The notes: generated from the sequence alone by a model not told the origin. DNA of 64,000 bases from an uncultured Bacteroidota bacterium (GCA_903853805.1 CAINUN010000100.1:1-64000); one strand, 5' to 3'; positions 1-9,655 are shown, numbered from the stretch's first letter. Numbers and translations are program-made.

Positions 1-432
1 AAAGATGGATTTGCTATTGCTAGTGCAACTGCAAACGCTTATACCGCAACAGCTGCTGGCAACTATACGGTTGCTGTCACCAAGTTGGGTTGTACGGGTA
101 TTTCTGCTGCTACCATAGTGCTTCAAAATGGTGTGCGTGAACAAGCTGCAACAATAGTGGGCGGTAGCTTTGAAATGAGTGCCTATCCAAATCCTGTGAG
201 TGAAGTGTTGACCGTGACGATTTCTGGAGTTAAAACTACAGATGGCACGATTCAAGTGATGGATGCTTTAGGTGTATTAGTTGCTAGTTATGAGTTGTCA
301 GTTGTCAGTAACACAATCCCAACTACCGACAACTGTCAACTGATGACTGAAAACTGGTCTTCAGGCGTTTACCTTATTAGGTATAAAGATGCTGAAGGCA
401 GAACAGGCTCATTGAAAGTAGTGAAGGAATAG
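1..432 (+). CDS. 3' part of a secreted T9SS cargo protein (starts left of the window)
   Basis: The frame is open from base 1 to the stop at 430-432, so the start lies outside the window; the TTG at 85 is internal. The first about 40 residues (AGNYTVAV then LGCTG) look like the end of an Ig/PKD-like adhesive domain, closely resembling a segment of the secreted protein at 30614-32266. The last about 85 residues form a T9SS type A sorting domain with the YPNPVSEVLTV motif, GVYLIRY and a basic end KVVKE. Family knowledge: such proteins are exported across the outer membrane by the Por/T9SS machinery and the C-terminal domain is cleaved. A palindromic insertion lies inside the sorting domain (293-341). 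Cargo function is unknown. Confidence 0.85.
   Translation, partial: KDGFAIASATANAYTATAAGNYTVAVTKLGCTGISAATIVLQNGVREQAATIVGGSFEMSAYPNPVSEVLTVTISGVKTTDGTIQVMDALGVLVASYELSVVSNTIPTTDNCQLMTENWSSGVYLIRYKDAEGRTGSLKVVKE
293..341. repeat. Imperfect inverted repeat inside the T9SS sorting domain
   Basis: A 17-base left arm (293-309, built from two copies of AGTTGTC) pairs with a right arm (325-341, ACAACTGTCAACT at its end) with two mismatches around a 15-base loop. It stays in frame and encodes a polar loop, roughly LSVVSNTIPTTDNCQ, between two beta strands of the sorting domain. It looks like a mobile or expanding short palindrome tolerated in a coding sequence. Confidence 0.6.
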
Positions 433-607
433 TGTGTTTATGTGTCTGTGGTTTTTTGAATAAAGTTGGTTTCAAATACTTAGTGTATATAAAGCGTATT
501 GAAAAGGGCTTATGGGATTAACTTATTTAGGTTGTAAAAACTCAATAAAAATTATTTAAATCTGCTCACTTTTCAGTCTTAAACTGAAGTCGGTTTGTAA
601 CAATATT

Positions 608-2053
608 CTAAACAATTGAAGTTTCCTGCATATTGCTTTTTCTATCAATGACTATCAGCAAAGCAATGCAGAGATAAAACAGCGCGCCCACCTTATGGGT
701 TTCAATAAGCTCGGAGAAAAAGTTGTTGATGAAACCTGCGGCAAACATCATGGCAATGGCAAGGACTGTTTTTTTATAAAACGGATCGCGCAAACGCCAA
801 TATATTTTCTGTGCGTAGTAGAAGAAAAAGAAAATGAGCAATGAGTACAAAATCAATGCCGGCCAACCTTGTTCTACAAGCATGTAAAGGAAGTAATTGT
901 GAGTGGTGGAGTGTTCATCATTTCGGCTTACGTATGTGCGAAAAGAACTTACTGCATAGGGTTTATAAAAATCGTAAAAAGCATTAGGACCCACACCTGT
1001 TATAGGTCTTGCCTTGCTCATTCTCACCGCAGCAATCCAACGGTAGAGGCGTTCCATGCTCGACATATCTTGCCCTTTTAAAGTAGCTGCCATGTGTGAT
1101 GCAAAATTGCCGTGCATGAAAGTTCGTTCATAGTTGGGGCGATATTCAAGGTACTTGTTGTGGTTGGCTAAAAAAACGATTAGCAAAATCAACAGGGCAT
1201 ACAATGAAGGAACCACCCAATTGACAAGGCGCAACTTGATAGCAATATAAATAACCCCCGAAAAAATTACTGCAATCATTGCAGCGCGTGCATAAGTAAG
1301 GTAGATGGCCGGCAAAAAGAAAAGTGCAATCAATAAAAGCGTTAATCGTATCCACCATTTTTGTCCTTTGCTTAAAGAATAAGCAATGACCAACACTGGA
1401 AAATACATAGAGATAATAGTAGAATAATCTACGTGGTTATAATACAAATCTCCAATGGCTTTTTCAATCTTTCTGAAGTTGAATCCCATTTGCTTGTGTC
1501 GGTAGAAAATGATTAAAACCGTTATCAGCAAAGGAATCATAAAGAGAAAGAAAGCGTTTTTGAAATCTTTTTTCTCTTTAAATATCAAAACTGGCAAAAT
1601 GAAAAAGCCAATCAAGAACCATGATTTTGCCAATAAAAATTTGATGCTCACAAATTGTTCTTCAGAAAAAACAACCGCAACAATTGTCCATAAATATTGA
1701 AGTGTAATGAGCAAAACAAGTGGATGTCGCCACCACCATTCAGGAAGTAGTTTAGGATTTTTGAAAAACAAAACAGCAAACAATAAGAGGAACAACCACA
1801 TCAAAGGTTCATCGGGAACTGAAGTGGAAAGTGTTTCGCCAAGGAACCAAATTTGAATGGAAAAAGGAATAGTGAATAAGATTACCATCCATGCAGCTTT
1901 CCAATTGATGCCCATCAAAACAAGATAGAGGAATGCAAAAGGTATGGCAAAGTAGAGGAAAGACGCAGTGGCAGCATAGCCAACAACGCTCAATAAACCC
2001 AAGCCAATGCTAGTAGGTTGGAACCATTTACTATAAGCAAAAGGTCGCTGCAT
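608..2053 (-). CDS. O-antigen ligase/polymerase-like membrane protein (Wzy_C family)
   Basis: 481 residues with about ten hydrophobic segments. A large periplasmic loop carries TGVGPNAFYDFY followed by HNYFLYMLVEQGWPALILY, the pattern of the Wzy_C domain shared by O-antigen ligases (WaaL), O-antigen polymerases (Wzy) and protein O-oligosaccharyltransferases. These enzymes transfer or polymerise undecaprenyl-linked glycans on the periplasmic face of the inner membrane. The ATG directly follows the stop codon of the upstream chain-length regulator gene, so the two are probably co-transcribed and translationally coupled. Sequence alone does not decide between ligase, polymerase and protein glycosyltransferase; the chain-length neighbour favours polymer assembly. 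Confidence 0.8.
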   Translation of the reverse strand: MQRPFAYSKWFQPTSIGLGLLSVVGYAATASFLYFAIPFAFLYLVLMGINWKAAWMVILFTIPFSIQIWFLGETLSTSVPDEPLMWLFLLLFAVLFFKNPKLLPEWWWRHPLVLLITLQYLWTIVAVVFSEEQFVSIKFLLAKSWFLIGFFILPVLIFKEKKDFKNAFFLFMIPLLITVLIIFYRHKQMGFNFRKIEKAIGDLYYNHVDYSTIISMYFPVLVIAYSLSKGQKWWIRLTLLLIALFFLPAIYLTYARAAMIAVIFSGVIYIAIKLRLVNWVVPSLYALLILLIVFLANHNKYLEYRPNYERTFMHGNFASHMAATLKGQDMSSMERLYRWIAAVRMSKARPITGVGPNAFYDFYKPYAVSSFRTYVSRNDEHSTTHNYFLYMLVEQGWPALILYSLLIFFFFYYAQKIYWRLRDPFYKKTVLAIAMMFAAGFINNFFSELIETHKVGALFYLCIALLIVIDRKSNMQETSIV

Positions 2054-2959
2054 TTATCTTTCTACAGAAGTTAAGGCTTTGAAGTATCCATTCATCAACG
2101 TTGCCAACACACTCACAAAGAAACCTACCATCGCACAAGCAATGATGGACAAAACCATTCCTAGTCCTGCAGGTTCAAGCGGTGGAGAAGCAGGAGAAAT
2201 TACTTGAACAAACTCCATTTCCTTAGCATTGGTGCCCGTAGTAAATTCATTCATCAAGGTCACATACTTTGCTTGATCGAGCGCATACTGGTTTTGAATA
2301 GTTTCCAAGTTGCGAATGACGGTTTCATTTTTCAAATTACTGCTAATGTTTGCTTTTAGAGCGGCAATAGAATCTGTCAAAACACTAATGGCACTATCAG
2401 TGCGCTGCATTCTAGTTTTAAGTGAGTTATTGATTTGCTCTTTCAACAAATTATAGTAGCCTCGATAGGTAGTTTCAATGGTACGAACCGCATCGTTCAC
2501 CACATTTGCAGCACGAACTGGGTCAGTATCTTTAAAAGAAATTTCAACGTTCTTATACTCAGTTCTTTTTACGTCGTAAGATTTCTTCCAACGTTTGCCC
2601 ATTTCTTCCTGATTGTCTTTATTGGTTTCGTTTAAATCGTAAGCTTTATAAAGGTTCATGTGTGTAATTACATTTCCTTTTACATTGTCGGAAAAAGCAA
2701 TTGCCATCACATGGTCAATATCATCTTCACCAGCAAAGAAGTCAATGTAACGTGGCTCAGTAGAACGGAAAATATAGTTACGATCTGCCACCATCGGGTT
2801 GGCAACTAAGACTTCAGAACTCGCTTCAAATTTCTGCGGAACAACCTTGTAAACAACTGCTCCAACAAGTGCTGCAATTAAGGTGAAAATCAAAATGAAC
2901 TTATGTCTTTGTTGTAGCGTTTTGGCAATATCCACCAAATCAAATCTTGGAGTGCTCAT
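2054..2959 (-). CDS. Polysaccharide chain-length regulator (Wzz/GumC-like, no kinase domain)
   Basis: 301 residues with Wzz topology: TM1 near residues 18-36 (KFILIFTLIAALVGAVVY), a periplasmic region with predicted coiled coil around residues 160-235, and TM2 near 265-290 preceded by the Pro-rich stretch SPASPPLEPAGLG typical of this family. No Walker motifs or Tyr cluster follow TM2, so it is a kinase-less polysaccharide co-polymerase. Family role: setting chain length of O-antigen or exopolysaccharide with a Wzy polymerase, which fits the gene immediately downstream. The gene starts 33 bases after the prfA stop, suggesting read-through from prfA. Confidence 0.8.
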   Translation of the reverse strand: MSTPRFDLVDIAKTLQQRHKFILIFTLIAALVGAVVYKVVPQKFEASSEVLVANPMVADRNYIFRSTEPRYIDFFAGEDDIDHVMAIAFSDNVKGNVITHMNLYKAYDLNETNKDNQEEMGKRWKKSYDVKRTEYKNVEISFKDTDPVRAANVVNDAVRTIETTYRGYYNLLKEQINNSLKTRMQRTDSAISVLTDSIAALKANISSNLKNETVIRNLETIQNQYALDQAKYVTLMNEFTTGTNAKEMEFVQVISPASPPLEPAGLGMVLSIIACAMVGFFVSVLATLMNGYFKALTSVER

Positions 2960-2992
2960 TGAATGCTTTGTAGTTTTTTTCTAGAATAAATT

Positions 2993-4069
2993 TTAAATAA
3001 CGGTTTCGCCGGCTTGCATTTTTTCTGCGTTTTCTGCAAACTGAAGTGCCTCAATCATTTCTTGAATATTGCCATTCATAAATTCATCAAGGTTATAAAT
3101 GGTCATATTAATACGATGGTCTGTAATTCTTCCTTGAGGGAAATTATAGGTGCGAATTTTTGCAGAACGATCTCCTGTGCTTACTAAGCTTTTTCTTCTT
3201 CTTGAAATTTCTTCTTCGTGCTTCCGAACCTGTTCTTCATAAAGTTTGGAACGCATCATTGTGGTAGCTTTTTCACGGTTACCCAACTGTGTTCTTTCCG
3301 TTTGACAGGTAATAACCGTACCTGTTGGTACGTGCGTCAGGATAACTTTTGTTTCTACTTTATTTACATTCTGCCCACCAGCACCACCACTTCGCGCGGT
3401 TTCCATTTTCAAGTCGCTTTCCTTTAACTCAAAATCTATCTCTTCCGCTTCAGGCATCACAGCAACAGTAGCTGCAGAAGTATGTACGCGTCCACTAGCC
3501 TCTGTTGCAGGCACACGCTGAACACGATGGACACCACTTTCAAATTTTAAAGTGCCATAAACATCTTCGCCAATTACTTCGAGTTGAATTTCTTTATACC
3601 CTCCAACTGTTCCTTCTGTTTCCGAAATGGTGGCTATTTTCCAACCTTTTCGTTCACAAAAACGCATGTATAATCTAGCCAATTCTCCTGCAAAAAGACT
3701 TGCTTCATCCCCACCTGTACCAGCACGAACTTCAATGATGGCATTTTTTTCGTCTTGAGGGTCTTTAGGTATTAAAAGTTGTTTGATGTAATCTTCGAGT
3801 TCAATTTGTTGTGCTTCTTGAAGAACCAAATCTTCTTTTGCCATTTCTCTCAACTCTTCATCGGACTCATTGGTTAATACTTCTTTCCCAAACGCAATTC
3901 CATCGAGGCACGAGCGATACTTTTTGTAAGTATCTACAATAGGTTCTAGCTTTCGGTATTCCTTGCTGACTGTTGAAAAACGTTTGTTGTCACTCACCAC
4001 TTCAGGGTTGGTGAGTGCAACTCCCAAATCATCAAATCTTGCCTTTATTGCTTCTAATTTATCGAGCAT
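2993..4069 (-). CDS. prfA: Peptide chain release factor 1 (RF1)
   Basis: 358 residues, the usual RF1 length. RF1 reads UAA and UAG in the ribosomal A site and triggers peptide release. Visible signatures are the codon-recognition tripeptide PAT at about 187-189 ([10 protein letters not shown]) and the catalytic GGQ at about 231-233 in [14 protein letters not shown], the site methylated by PrmC in other bacteria. The PAT motif marks RF1, not RF2 (which carries SPF). It lies downstream of infB behind an intrinsic terminator and upstream of the polysaccharide genes, so part of its transcription may be read-through. Confidence 0.97.
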   Translation of the reverse strand: MLDKLEAIKARFDDLGVALTNPEVVSDNKRFSTVSKEYRKLEPIVDTYKKYRSCLDGIAFGKEVLTNESDEELREMAKEDLVLQEAQQIELEDYIKQLLIPKDPQDEKNAIIEVRAGTGGDEASLFAGELARLYMRFCERKGWKIATISETEGTVGGYKEIQLEVIGEDVYGTLKFESGVHRVQRVPATEASGRVHTSAATVAVMPEAEEIDFELKESDLKMETARSGGAGGQNVNKVETKVILTHVPTGTVITCQTERTQLGNREKATTMMRSKLYEEQVRKHEEEISRRRKSLVSTGDRSAKIRTYNFPQGRITDHRINMTIYNLDEFMNGNIQEMIEALQFAENAEKMQAGETVI

Positions 4070-4089
4070 AAAAGTTTTGTTCTTTATTA

Positions 4090-4128
4090 AAAAACAAACC
4101 GTTAACCTATTTCAGGCTAACGGTTTGT
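4090..4128 (-). terminator. Intrinsic terminator after infB
   Basis: A 13-bp stem (4096-4108 with 4116-4128, one mismatch, core CCGTTA/TAACGG) has a 7-base loop and is followed on the minus strand by six T residues (4090-4095). It sits between the infB stop and the prfA start. Confidence 0.8.
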
Positions 4129-4144
4129 AACTATTATTATTGCG

Positions 4145-7100
4145 TTACAAAGTACGCTTTACAGATACTTCTTCAAATGCTTCAATGATATCACCAGTGC
4201 GTATGTCATTGTAGTTTTTAATGGTCATACCACATTCATATCCAGCTGCAACTTCTTTTGCATCGTCTTTGAAACGTTTCAAAGATGAAAGTTCACCTGT
4301 GAATACAACAATTCCGTCACGAACTAAATTCACTTTAGAGTTGCGAGCAATTTTGCCGTCTAATACATAACAACCTGCAATTGAACCAACGCCTGTAATC
4401 TTAAATACTTCACGAATTTCAACATTGGCAACAGCCTTGCGTTCCACTTTAGGTTCCAACAAGCCTTCCATTGCGCTCTTGATTTCTTCGATGGCATCAT
4501 AAATGATGGAGTATGTTCGGATTTCGATATTTTCTTGATCCGCCAAACGATTGGCTTGCATGGATGGTCGAACCTGGAAGCCAATAATAATGGCATCGGA
4601 GGCAGTTGCGAGTAATACATCGGATTCTGTAATTTGACCAACCCCTTTATGCACCACATTCACTGCTACCTCTTCCGTAGAAAGTTTTTGTAAAGAATCG
4701 CTCAATGCTTCTACCGAACCATCGAAGTCACCTTTAATGATAACTGCCAATTCCCTGAAGTTTCCAAGAGCTAAACGACGACCGATTTCATCAAGAGTAA
4801 TATGCTTACGGGTACGAATGCCTTGTTCACGTAGAATTTGAGCGCGGTGGGTTGCCACTTCTTTTGCTCCATTTTCGTCTTCAAATACTTTGAATTTCTC
4901 ACCTGCTTGAGGGGCACCATTCAAACCAAGTACTTGAACAGGAGTAGAAGGACCTGCATCTTTTACACGTTGGCTACGTTCATTAAACATGGCTTTGATT
5001 TTACCATGATATTGTCCGCAAACAATCATATCACCTTGTGAAAGTGTTCCGTTTTGAACAAGGATAGTAGCAACATAGCCACGACCTTTATCCAATGAAG
5101 CTTCAATTACAGAACCTGTACCAGTACGGTCAGGATTAGCTTTAAGTTCAAGCAATTCTGCTTCGAGCAATATTTTTTCAAGCAACAAATCAATGTTCAA
5201 TCCTTTTTTTGCTGAGATTTCTTGGCACTGGAATTTTCCACCCCAATCTTCAACAAGGATGTTCATGTTGGCTAATTGTTCTTTTATTTTTTCAGGATTA
5301 GCACCATCTTTATCAATCTTGTTGATTGCAAAAATCATAGGAAGGTTGGCAGCTTGCGCATGCGAAATTGCTTCCTTGGTTTGTGGCATGATCGCATCAT
5401 CTGCTGCCACCACAATCACCGCCACGTCAGCTACTTTAGCACCACGCGCACGCATTGCGGTAAACGCTTCGTGACCCGGTGTGTCGAGAAAGGTAATTTT
5501 CTTTCCCTCAGCAGTTGTTACTTGATAAGCGCCGATATGCTGTGTAATTCCACCTGCTTCTCCAGCTACTACATTTGCACTTCGAACATAATCAAGTAAT
5601 GAAGTTTTACCATGGTCAACATGACCCATGATGGTTACTATTGGTGCTCTATAAAGTAAATCTTCTTCAGCATCTACAATTTCTTCTTCGCTTTCAGCTT
5701 CTTGCTCCAAGTTGATAAACTCTACTATATAGCCGAATTCTTCAGCTACCAGTTCAATAACTTCAGCATCAAGACGTTGATTGATAGACACCATAATGCC
5801 TAATCCCATACACTTACCAATTACATCAGCAAAGCTAACGTTCATCAAACTAGCCAATTCACTCACAGAAATAAATTCTGTTACCTGAATAATGTTTCCA
5901 TTTTCATTTTGTTCAGCAGCGCGACGTTCAGCCATTTCTTCACGCTTACTACGTCGATATTTTGATTTATCTTTTTTGCCTTTAGCACCACCAGCAAGTT
6001 TTGCCTGAGTTTGTCGAATTTTTTCCTGAATTGTTTTTGCGTCAATTTCAGTTTGAGGTGCATTTTTGTCTGTAACACCACGACTATTTCTGTCAAACCT
6101 ATTTGGTTGGTTCGGACCTCTTTGACCACCTGTATTCGGACCTCTTTGCCCTCCGCCAGTGTTTGGACCTCTTTGCCCACCAGTGTTTGGACCTCTTTGT
6201 CCACCAGTGTTTGGACCTCTTTGTCCACCAGTGTTCGGACCTCTTTGTCCACCTGTATTTGGACCCCTTTGACCTCCGCTTTGAACTTGACCTCCATCTT
6301 TTCTTACCTGTCCTTGTCCATTATCAGGTGATCTAAAAGTTTCTGGTTTTTTCTGAACAGGAATTCGTTTACGATTACGCTTTTCTTTGCTGTCATTGCT
6401 TTCAGCAGGAGTAGGTAAAACAATACGACCAATAATTTTCGGACCCTCTAATTTAGGGGACTTCATTTCTATATGCTCTGGCTTACTATCTTCTTCTGGA
6501 GCAGGAGGTGGGGGTGGCGGTTGTACTACCGGCTTTTCAACCACAACTTTTTTATGAGTTGGCTCTTCTTTTTTAGGATGTTCTGTTTTTGCTTTTGTTT
6601 GCTTCTTAGGCTCTTCAACAATTTCTTCTTTTCTTTTAGCTTTTCTTTTAGCATCTTCTTTCTTAGCCTCTTCTTTCTTAGCCTCTTCTTTCTTTGGTTC
6701 TTCAGTGTTCTTTTTAACTACACTCTTTTTAGGACGGGTAGAATTATCTATTTCTGAAAGGTTAATATTACCGAGCACTTTGAACCCAAGTTTGGGTGAT
6801 TTCATTTCAATATGCTCAGGTGTTTCATCTATAACTTCTTCTTCTTTTGGCGCTTCTTTTTTCTTTTTTGGCGCTTCTTTTACTTCAATCACTTCAATAG
6901 GAGCGGTACTTTCTTCAACTTCCTCTTTGTGTTTCTTATCAGCAGTTTTTTTCTCCTTGTGTTTATGTTCAACATCCTCAATAGGTGTTTCTTGTTTCAC
7001 GGGCTCTACTACAACAACAACCTCAAGTTTTTTCTCTTCTTTTATTTCTATAATAGGATCAGCTTTAGGCGCAATTACTATAGCTTCTTTAGGTTTAATA

Positions 7101-7375
7101 ATTACTGGTTCCGGAGTTTCTTTCTTAGGTGTTTTTGCATTGTCGAGCAATGAACCTTTAGGCAACGCAATTTCATCACTCTTACGCTTGGCTAATTTAT
7201 CCTTAGCAAATTCAGCTTGCAACGCATCATACATTACCTCCGAAAGTTTCACATTCGGATTGCCGGCATTGATTTCAAAGCCTTTTGAATGCAGGAACTC
7301 AACAAGGGTGTCTTTACCTATGTTGAATTCTTTGGCTGCTGCCAGTAATCTGGGTGTATTTGATGGTGTTGCCAT
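4145..7375 (-). CDS. infB: Translation initiation factor IF-2
   Basis: 1076 residues from the ATG at 7375, which begins [17 protein letters not shown], the usual IF2_N start; an upstream in-frame ATG at 7435 adds 20 atypical residues and was not used. IF-2 is the GTPase that brings fMet-tRNA to the ribosome. In order: IF2_N helix-turn domain (1-60), a long Lys/Glu/Pro-rich linker, seven [12 protein letters not shown] repeats, a second IF2_N-like domain ([16 protein letters not shown]), then the G domain from about residue 584 with [19 protein letters not shown] and SAKKG, and the C-terminal fMet-tRNA-binding domains. The linker is unusually long, as in other Bacteroidota. It follows rimP and nusA in the conserved order. 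Confidence 0.97.
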   Translation of the reverse strand: MATPSNTPRLLAAAKEFNIGKDTLVEFLHSKGFEINAGNPNVKLSEVMYDALQAEFAKDKLAKRKSDEIALPKGSLLDNAKTPKKETPEPVIIKPKEAIVIAPKADPIIEIKEEKKLEVVVVVEPVKQETPIEDVEHKHKEKKTADKKHKEEVEESTAPIEVIEVKEAPKKKKEAPKEEEVIDETPEHIEMKSPKLGFKVLGNINLSEIDNSTRPKKSVVKKNTEEPKKEEAKKEEAKKEDAKRKAKRKEEIVEEPKKQTKAKTEHPKKEEPTHKKVVVEKPVVQPPPPPPAPEEDSKPEHIEMKSPKLEGPKIIGRIVLPTPAESNDSKEKRNRKRIPVQKKPETFRSPDNGQGQVRKDGGQVQSGGQRGPNTGGQRGPNTGGQRGPNTGGQRGPNTGGQRGPNTGGGQRGPNTGGQRGPNQPNRFDRNSRGVTDKNAPQTEIDAKTIQEKIRQTQAKLAGGAKGKKDKSKYRRSKREEMAERRAAEQNENGNIIQVTEFISVSELASLMNVSFADVIGKCMGLGIMVSINQRLDAEVIELVAEEFGYIVEFINLEQEAESEEEIVDAEEDLLYRAPIVTIMGHVDHGKTSLLDYVRSANVVAGEAGGITQHIGAYQVTTAEGKKITFLDTPGHEAFTAMRARGAKVADVAVIVVAADDAIMPQTKEAISHAQAANLPMIFAINKIDKDGANPEKIKEQLANMNILVEDWGGKFQCQEISAKKGLNIDLLLEKILLEAELLELKANPDRTGTGSVIEASLDKGRGYVATILVQNGTLSQGDMIVCGQYHGKIKAMFNERSQRVKDAGPSTPVQVLGLNGAPQAGEKFKVFEDENGAKEVATHRAQILREQGIRTRKHITLDEIGRRLALGNFRELAVIIKGDFDGSVEALSDSLQKLSTEEVAVNVVHKGVGQITESDVLLATASDAIIIGFQVRPSMQANRLADQENIEIRTYSIIYDAIEEIKSAMEGLLEPKVERKAVANVEIREVFKITGVGSIAGCYVLDGKIARNSKVNLVRDGIVVFTGELSSLKRFKDDAKEVAAGYECGMTIKNYNDIRTGDIIEAFEEVSVKRTL
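6114..6284. repeat. 24-bp coding minisatellite in the infB linker
   Basis: Seven tandem units start at 6114, 6138, 6165, 6189, 6213, 6237 and 6261. All are 24 bases except one of 27 that adds a Gly codon. Each encodes GGQRGPNT or a close variant. Near-identity at DNA level suggests recent slippage or recombination and a length-variable disordered linker. Confidence 0.9.
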
Positions 7376-7434
7376 TCTGATTTTTACTTCAATCTTTGTT
7401 TGCAGGTATTTGCAAATGCCTAAAAACAAGTGCA

Positions 7435-7442
7435 CAAACCTA
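7435..7442 (-). promoter_or_regulatory. Possible -7 element for infB
   Basis: On the minus strand TAGGTTTG matches the Bacteroidota -7 consensus TAnnTTTG, 59 bases before the infB ATG in the 127-base nusA-infB gap. No convincing -33 box is seen, so this is only a candidate internal promoter. Confidence 0.3.
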
Positions 7443-7502
7443 CGCTTTTTTATGCCTCAGAGACTTTTTGTTTCCTCTGAAAATGGAGTTTCTACCCCTG
7501 TT

Positions 7503-8750
7503 TTATTCTGCTTCAAATTCTAGTTTAAGAATTTTCTGTACATCTCGTATTGTTTCTTCTTCAAGATCCGTACGACGAACCAATTCTTCAACAGATAAAT
7601 CTAGTACACTTAATGCTGTATCACAACCGATTTTCTTAAACTCATCAATAACCCATCCGTCAATTTCATCGCTAAATTCATCAAGGTCAATATCATATTC
7701 AACTTCACTTTCCTGAACATCTCTATAGACATCAATAGTCATATTTGTAAGTTCTTGTGCCAATTTTATATTCACACCTTTCTTACCGATTGCCAATGAT
7801 ACTTGATCCGGATCTAGATAAACATCTGCATGTGTTCTGTCTTCGCTAAGTTCAATCCTATTGATTTTAGATGGAGTTAGTGAACGTTGAATAAGCAGCT
7901 GAATATTGTTTGTGAAGTTAATAATGTCAATATTCTCGTTGCGCAACTCGCGAACGATGCCGTGGATACGACTTCCTTTCATCCCCACACAAGCGCCCAC
8001 TGGGTCAATGCGATCGTCGTAGCTTTCAACAGCAACTTTGGCTCTTTCTCCTGGTTCACGAACGATTTTCTTAATTACAATCAAACCATCCATTATTTCA
8101 GGAACTTCCAATTCCAATAATTTTTCAAGGAAAGAAGAGTGCGTGCGACTTAGAATGATTACTGGGGTATTGTTGCGCATTTCCACTTTCTTTACTACAG
8201 CTTTTAGTGTTTCCCCTTTCTTGAAAAAGTCGGTAGCAATCTGTTCGTTTTTTGGTAATATCAATTCGTTACCGTCGTCATCTAAAAGGAGAATTTCTTT
8301 CTTCCAAATTTGATAAACTTCGCCATTAATGATTTCTCCTACGCGCTCCGCATACTTATCTAATAAGTTTTTCTTTTTTAAATCACCTATACGTGAGGCA
8401 AGTGTTTGCTTAGCTGCGAGAATGGCACGTCGTCCAAAACCTGCAACATCCATTTCTTCGTACACTTCTTCACCTACACTATAATCAGGATCTAATTTAA
8501 GTGCTTCAGCTAATTCAATTTCAAGATTATCATCCTCCGAAAAACCATCTTCCATAATAGTTCTACGTCGGAAAATTTCAAGGTCTCCAGTTTGGTCATT
8601 TACGATAACATCGAAGTTTTCATCAGTGCCATATTTCTTGCGAAGTAGGGTTTTGAAAACGTCTTCAATCACTTTCATTAACGTGGGACGGTCAATGTTT
8701 TCAGCATCTTTAAATTCCTGAAAAGACTCGATAAGATTGATACTTGCCAT
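7503..8750 (-). CDS. nusA: Transcription termination/antitermination factor NusA
   Basis: 415 residues. NusA binds RNA polymerase and nascent RNA and modulates pausing, intrinsic termination and antitermination. The N-terminal RNAP-binding domain (1-125) starts MASINLIESFQEFKDAEN, followed by an S1 domain (about 130-200, GEIINGEVYQIWKKE) and two KH domains with GXXG loops GMKGSRI and GKKGVNI. A short acidic C-terminal region (SVEELVRRTDLEEETIRDV) resembles the helix-hairpin repeats of other NusA proteins. Gene order rimP-nusA-infB is strongly conserved across bacteria, supporting the assignment. Confidence 0.97.
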   Translation of the reverse strand: MASINLIESFQEFKDAENIDRPTLMKVIEDVFKTLLRKKYGTDENFDVIVNDQTGDLEIFRRRTIMEDGFSEDDNLEIELAEALKLDPDYSVGEEVYEEMDVAGFGRRAILAAKQTLASRIGDLKKKNLLDKYAERVGEIINGEVYQIWKKEILLLDDDGNELILPKNEQIATDFFKKGETLKAVVKKVEMRNNTPVIILSRTHSSFLEKLLELEVPEIMDGLIVIKKIVREPGERAKVAVESYDDRIDPVGACVGMKGSRIHGIVRELRNENIDIINFTNNIQLLIQRSLTPSKINRIELSEDRTHADVYLDPDQVSLAIGKKGVNIKLAQELTNMTIDVYRDVQESEVEYDIDLDEFSDEIDGWVIDEFKKIGCDTALSVLDLSVEELVRRTDLEEETIRDVQKILKLEFEAE

Positions 8751-8785
8751 GTTTTAATTGTTTTGTTTCCTGAAGGGAATTTTGG

Positions 8786-9241
8786 TTAAAAAACGATTTG
8801 TACTATTGTTTTTTTAATATCAGAAAAGGGTATTACTACCATCAATATTTCTTTTTTACGAGGAATTTTTGTTTCAATAATAATTCCATCTTCTGTTACT
8901 TCTTTCATAACCCCAGTTTTTTCTGAGTTGTCAGTTAAAGAAACACATACAGTTCTTCCAATATTTTTTTTGTATTGTCTGAAAAAAAGTAAAGGTTCTT
9001 CAATTCCTGGGCTTGATACTTCTAGCGAAAAATCGCCATCAGGAAATATACTTTGTTCTTCAATCAAGTGATATAACATTCTGTTCGCTTTTGAAATACG
9101 TTCAACAGATAAGCTACTATCAGAGTCAAGAAAAACCTTGATATTGTTGGTAGGCTTCACTTGTAAATTGACCAGAAACAGGTCAGATTCTTCTAGGATA
9201 GACTCCAATAGCCCTTTAATTTTTTCAATTGTTTCAGTCAT
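8786..9241 (-). CDS. rimP: Ribosome maturation factor RimP
   Basis: 151 residues from the ATG at 9241 (MTETIEKIKGLLE); a GTG-type extension upstream would run through the leader hairpin and was rejected. RimP assists 30S subunit maturation. The pattern fits the family: an N-terminal alpha/beta domain with FLDSDSSLSVERISKANRML, the conserved YxLEVSSPG-type motif here as FSLEVSSPGIEEPL, and a C-terminal SH3-like domain ending IPFSDIKKTIVQIVF. It is the first gene of the rimP-nusA-infB unit, 35 bases before nusA, with a consensus promoter and a terminator-like hairpin in its leader. Confidence 0.93.
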   Translation of the reverse strand: MTETIEKIKGLLESILEESDLFLVNLQVKPTNNIKVFLDSDSSLSVERISKANRMLYHLIEEQSIFPDGDFSLEVSSPGIEEPLLFFRQYKKNIGRTVCVSLTDNSEKTGVMKEVTEDGIIIETKIPRKKEILMVVIPFSDIKKTIVQIVF

Positions 9242-9247
9242 GGATAA

Positions 9248-9278
9248 AAAACAAGGGAACACCTTTGTGTGTCCCCTG
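9248..9278 (-). promoter_or_regulatory. Terminator-like hairpin in the rimP leader (possible attenuator)
   Basis: On the minus strand a GGGGACAC arm (9269-9276) pairs with GTGTTCCC (9255-9262) with one bulged base, around a six-base loop. It is followed by TTGTTTTTT, ending a few bases before the rimP ATG at 9241. It lies between the promoter and the first gene, the position of a transcription attenuator. Regulation by NusA is inference by analogy with nusA-operon leaders in other bacteria. Confidence 0.5.
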
Positions 9279-9297
9279 CTTCAAAATTTTTCTGATG

Positions 9298-9327
9298 CAA
9301 ATGTAATGCTTATTTTCTTTTTTCAAA
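9298..9327 (-). promoter_or_regulatory. Promoter of rimP-nusA-infB
   Basis: On the minus strand TTTG (9324-9327) and TACATTTG (9298-9305) are separated by 18 bases, close to the Bacteroidota -33/-7 consensus TTTG-N19-TAnnTTTG. The predicted leader is about 50 bases long and contains the hairpin at 9248-9278. Confidence 0.65.
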
Positions 9328-9381
9328 AAGAATGAACATAGTCCTTTTAGTTTTTAACAACTTTTCAGTTTTGAATTCTAC

Positions 9382-9389
9382 TAACTTTG
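9382..9389 (+). promoter_or_regulatory. -7 element before the DUF4834-like gene
   Basis: TAACTTTG matches TAnnTTTG and ends 8 bases before the chosen ATG at 9398, implying a very short or absent leader. No clear -33 TTTG is seen at the expected distance. Confidence 0.4.
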
Positions 9390-9397
9390 CCATTGCT

Positions 9398-9622
9398 ATG
9401 GGAAAATTTCTTGAAATCCTGCTGCTTATTTTGCTTGTCCGTTTCATTATTCGGTTTGTGATTCCTATGTTTCAATTGACAAGTCGCGCTACTTCAAAAA
9501 TGAAAGAAATGCAGGAACAAATGAAAGAAATGCAGGAAGAGCAAAACCAAAAACACCAACAACAAACCTCAAAAAGCAAAACGAAAGATGGGGACTATAT
9601 TGAGTATGAAGAAGTTCGGTAG
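9398..9622 (+). CDS. Small membrane-anchored protein, DUF4834-like
   Basis: 74 residues from ATG 9398 (MGKFLEILLLILLVRFIIR); a longer version from 9332 would run through the -7 element and was not chosen. It has one N-terminal hydrophobic helix (about 5-25) and a charged, probably helical tail with repeated KEMQEQMKEMQEEQ, then Lys/Gln-rich sequence. The short TM plus coiled-coil layout and ending (DYIEYEEVR) resemble DUF4834 proteins common in Bacteroidota; function unknown. It is divergent from rimP. Confidence 0.7.
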   Translation: MGKFLEILLLILLVRFIIRFVIPMFQLTSRATSKMKEMQEQMKEMQEEQNQKHQQQTSKSKTKDGDYIEYEEVR

Positions 9623-9655
9623 GTTTAATTTTCCGACATTTTCATTTTAGAACTT

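Noticed and set aside
5881..6336. Several ORFs over the infB repeat on both strands
   Set aside because: They arise from a 24-bp repeat read in other frames; products are simple [12 protein letters not shown] or [12 protein letters not shown] repeats.
6705..7523. 272-residue plus-strand ORF antisense to infB
   Set aside because: Ser/Thr/Phe-rich composition is the mirror of the Lys/Glu-rich infB linker; no start signal or family.
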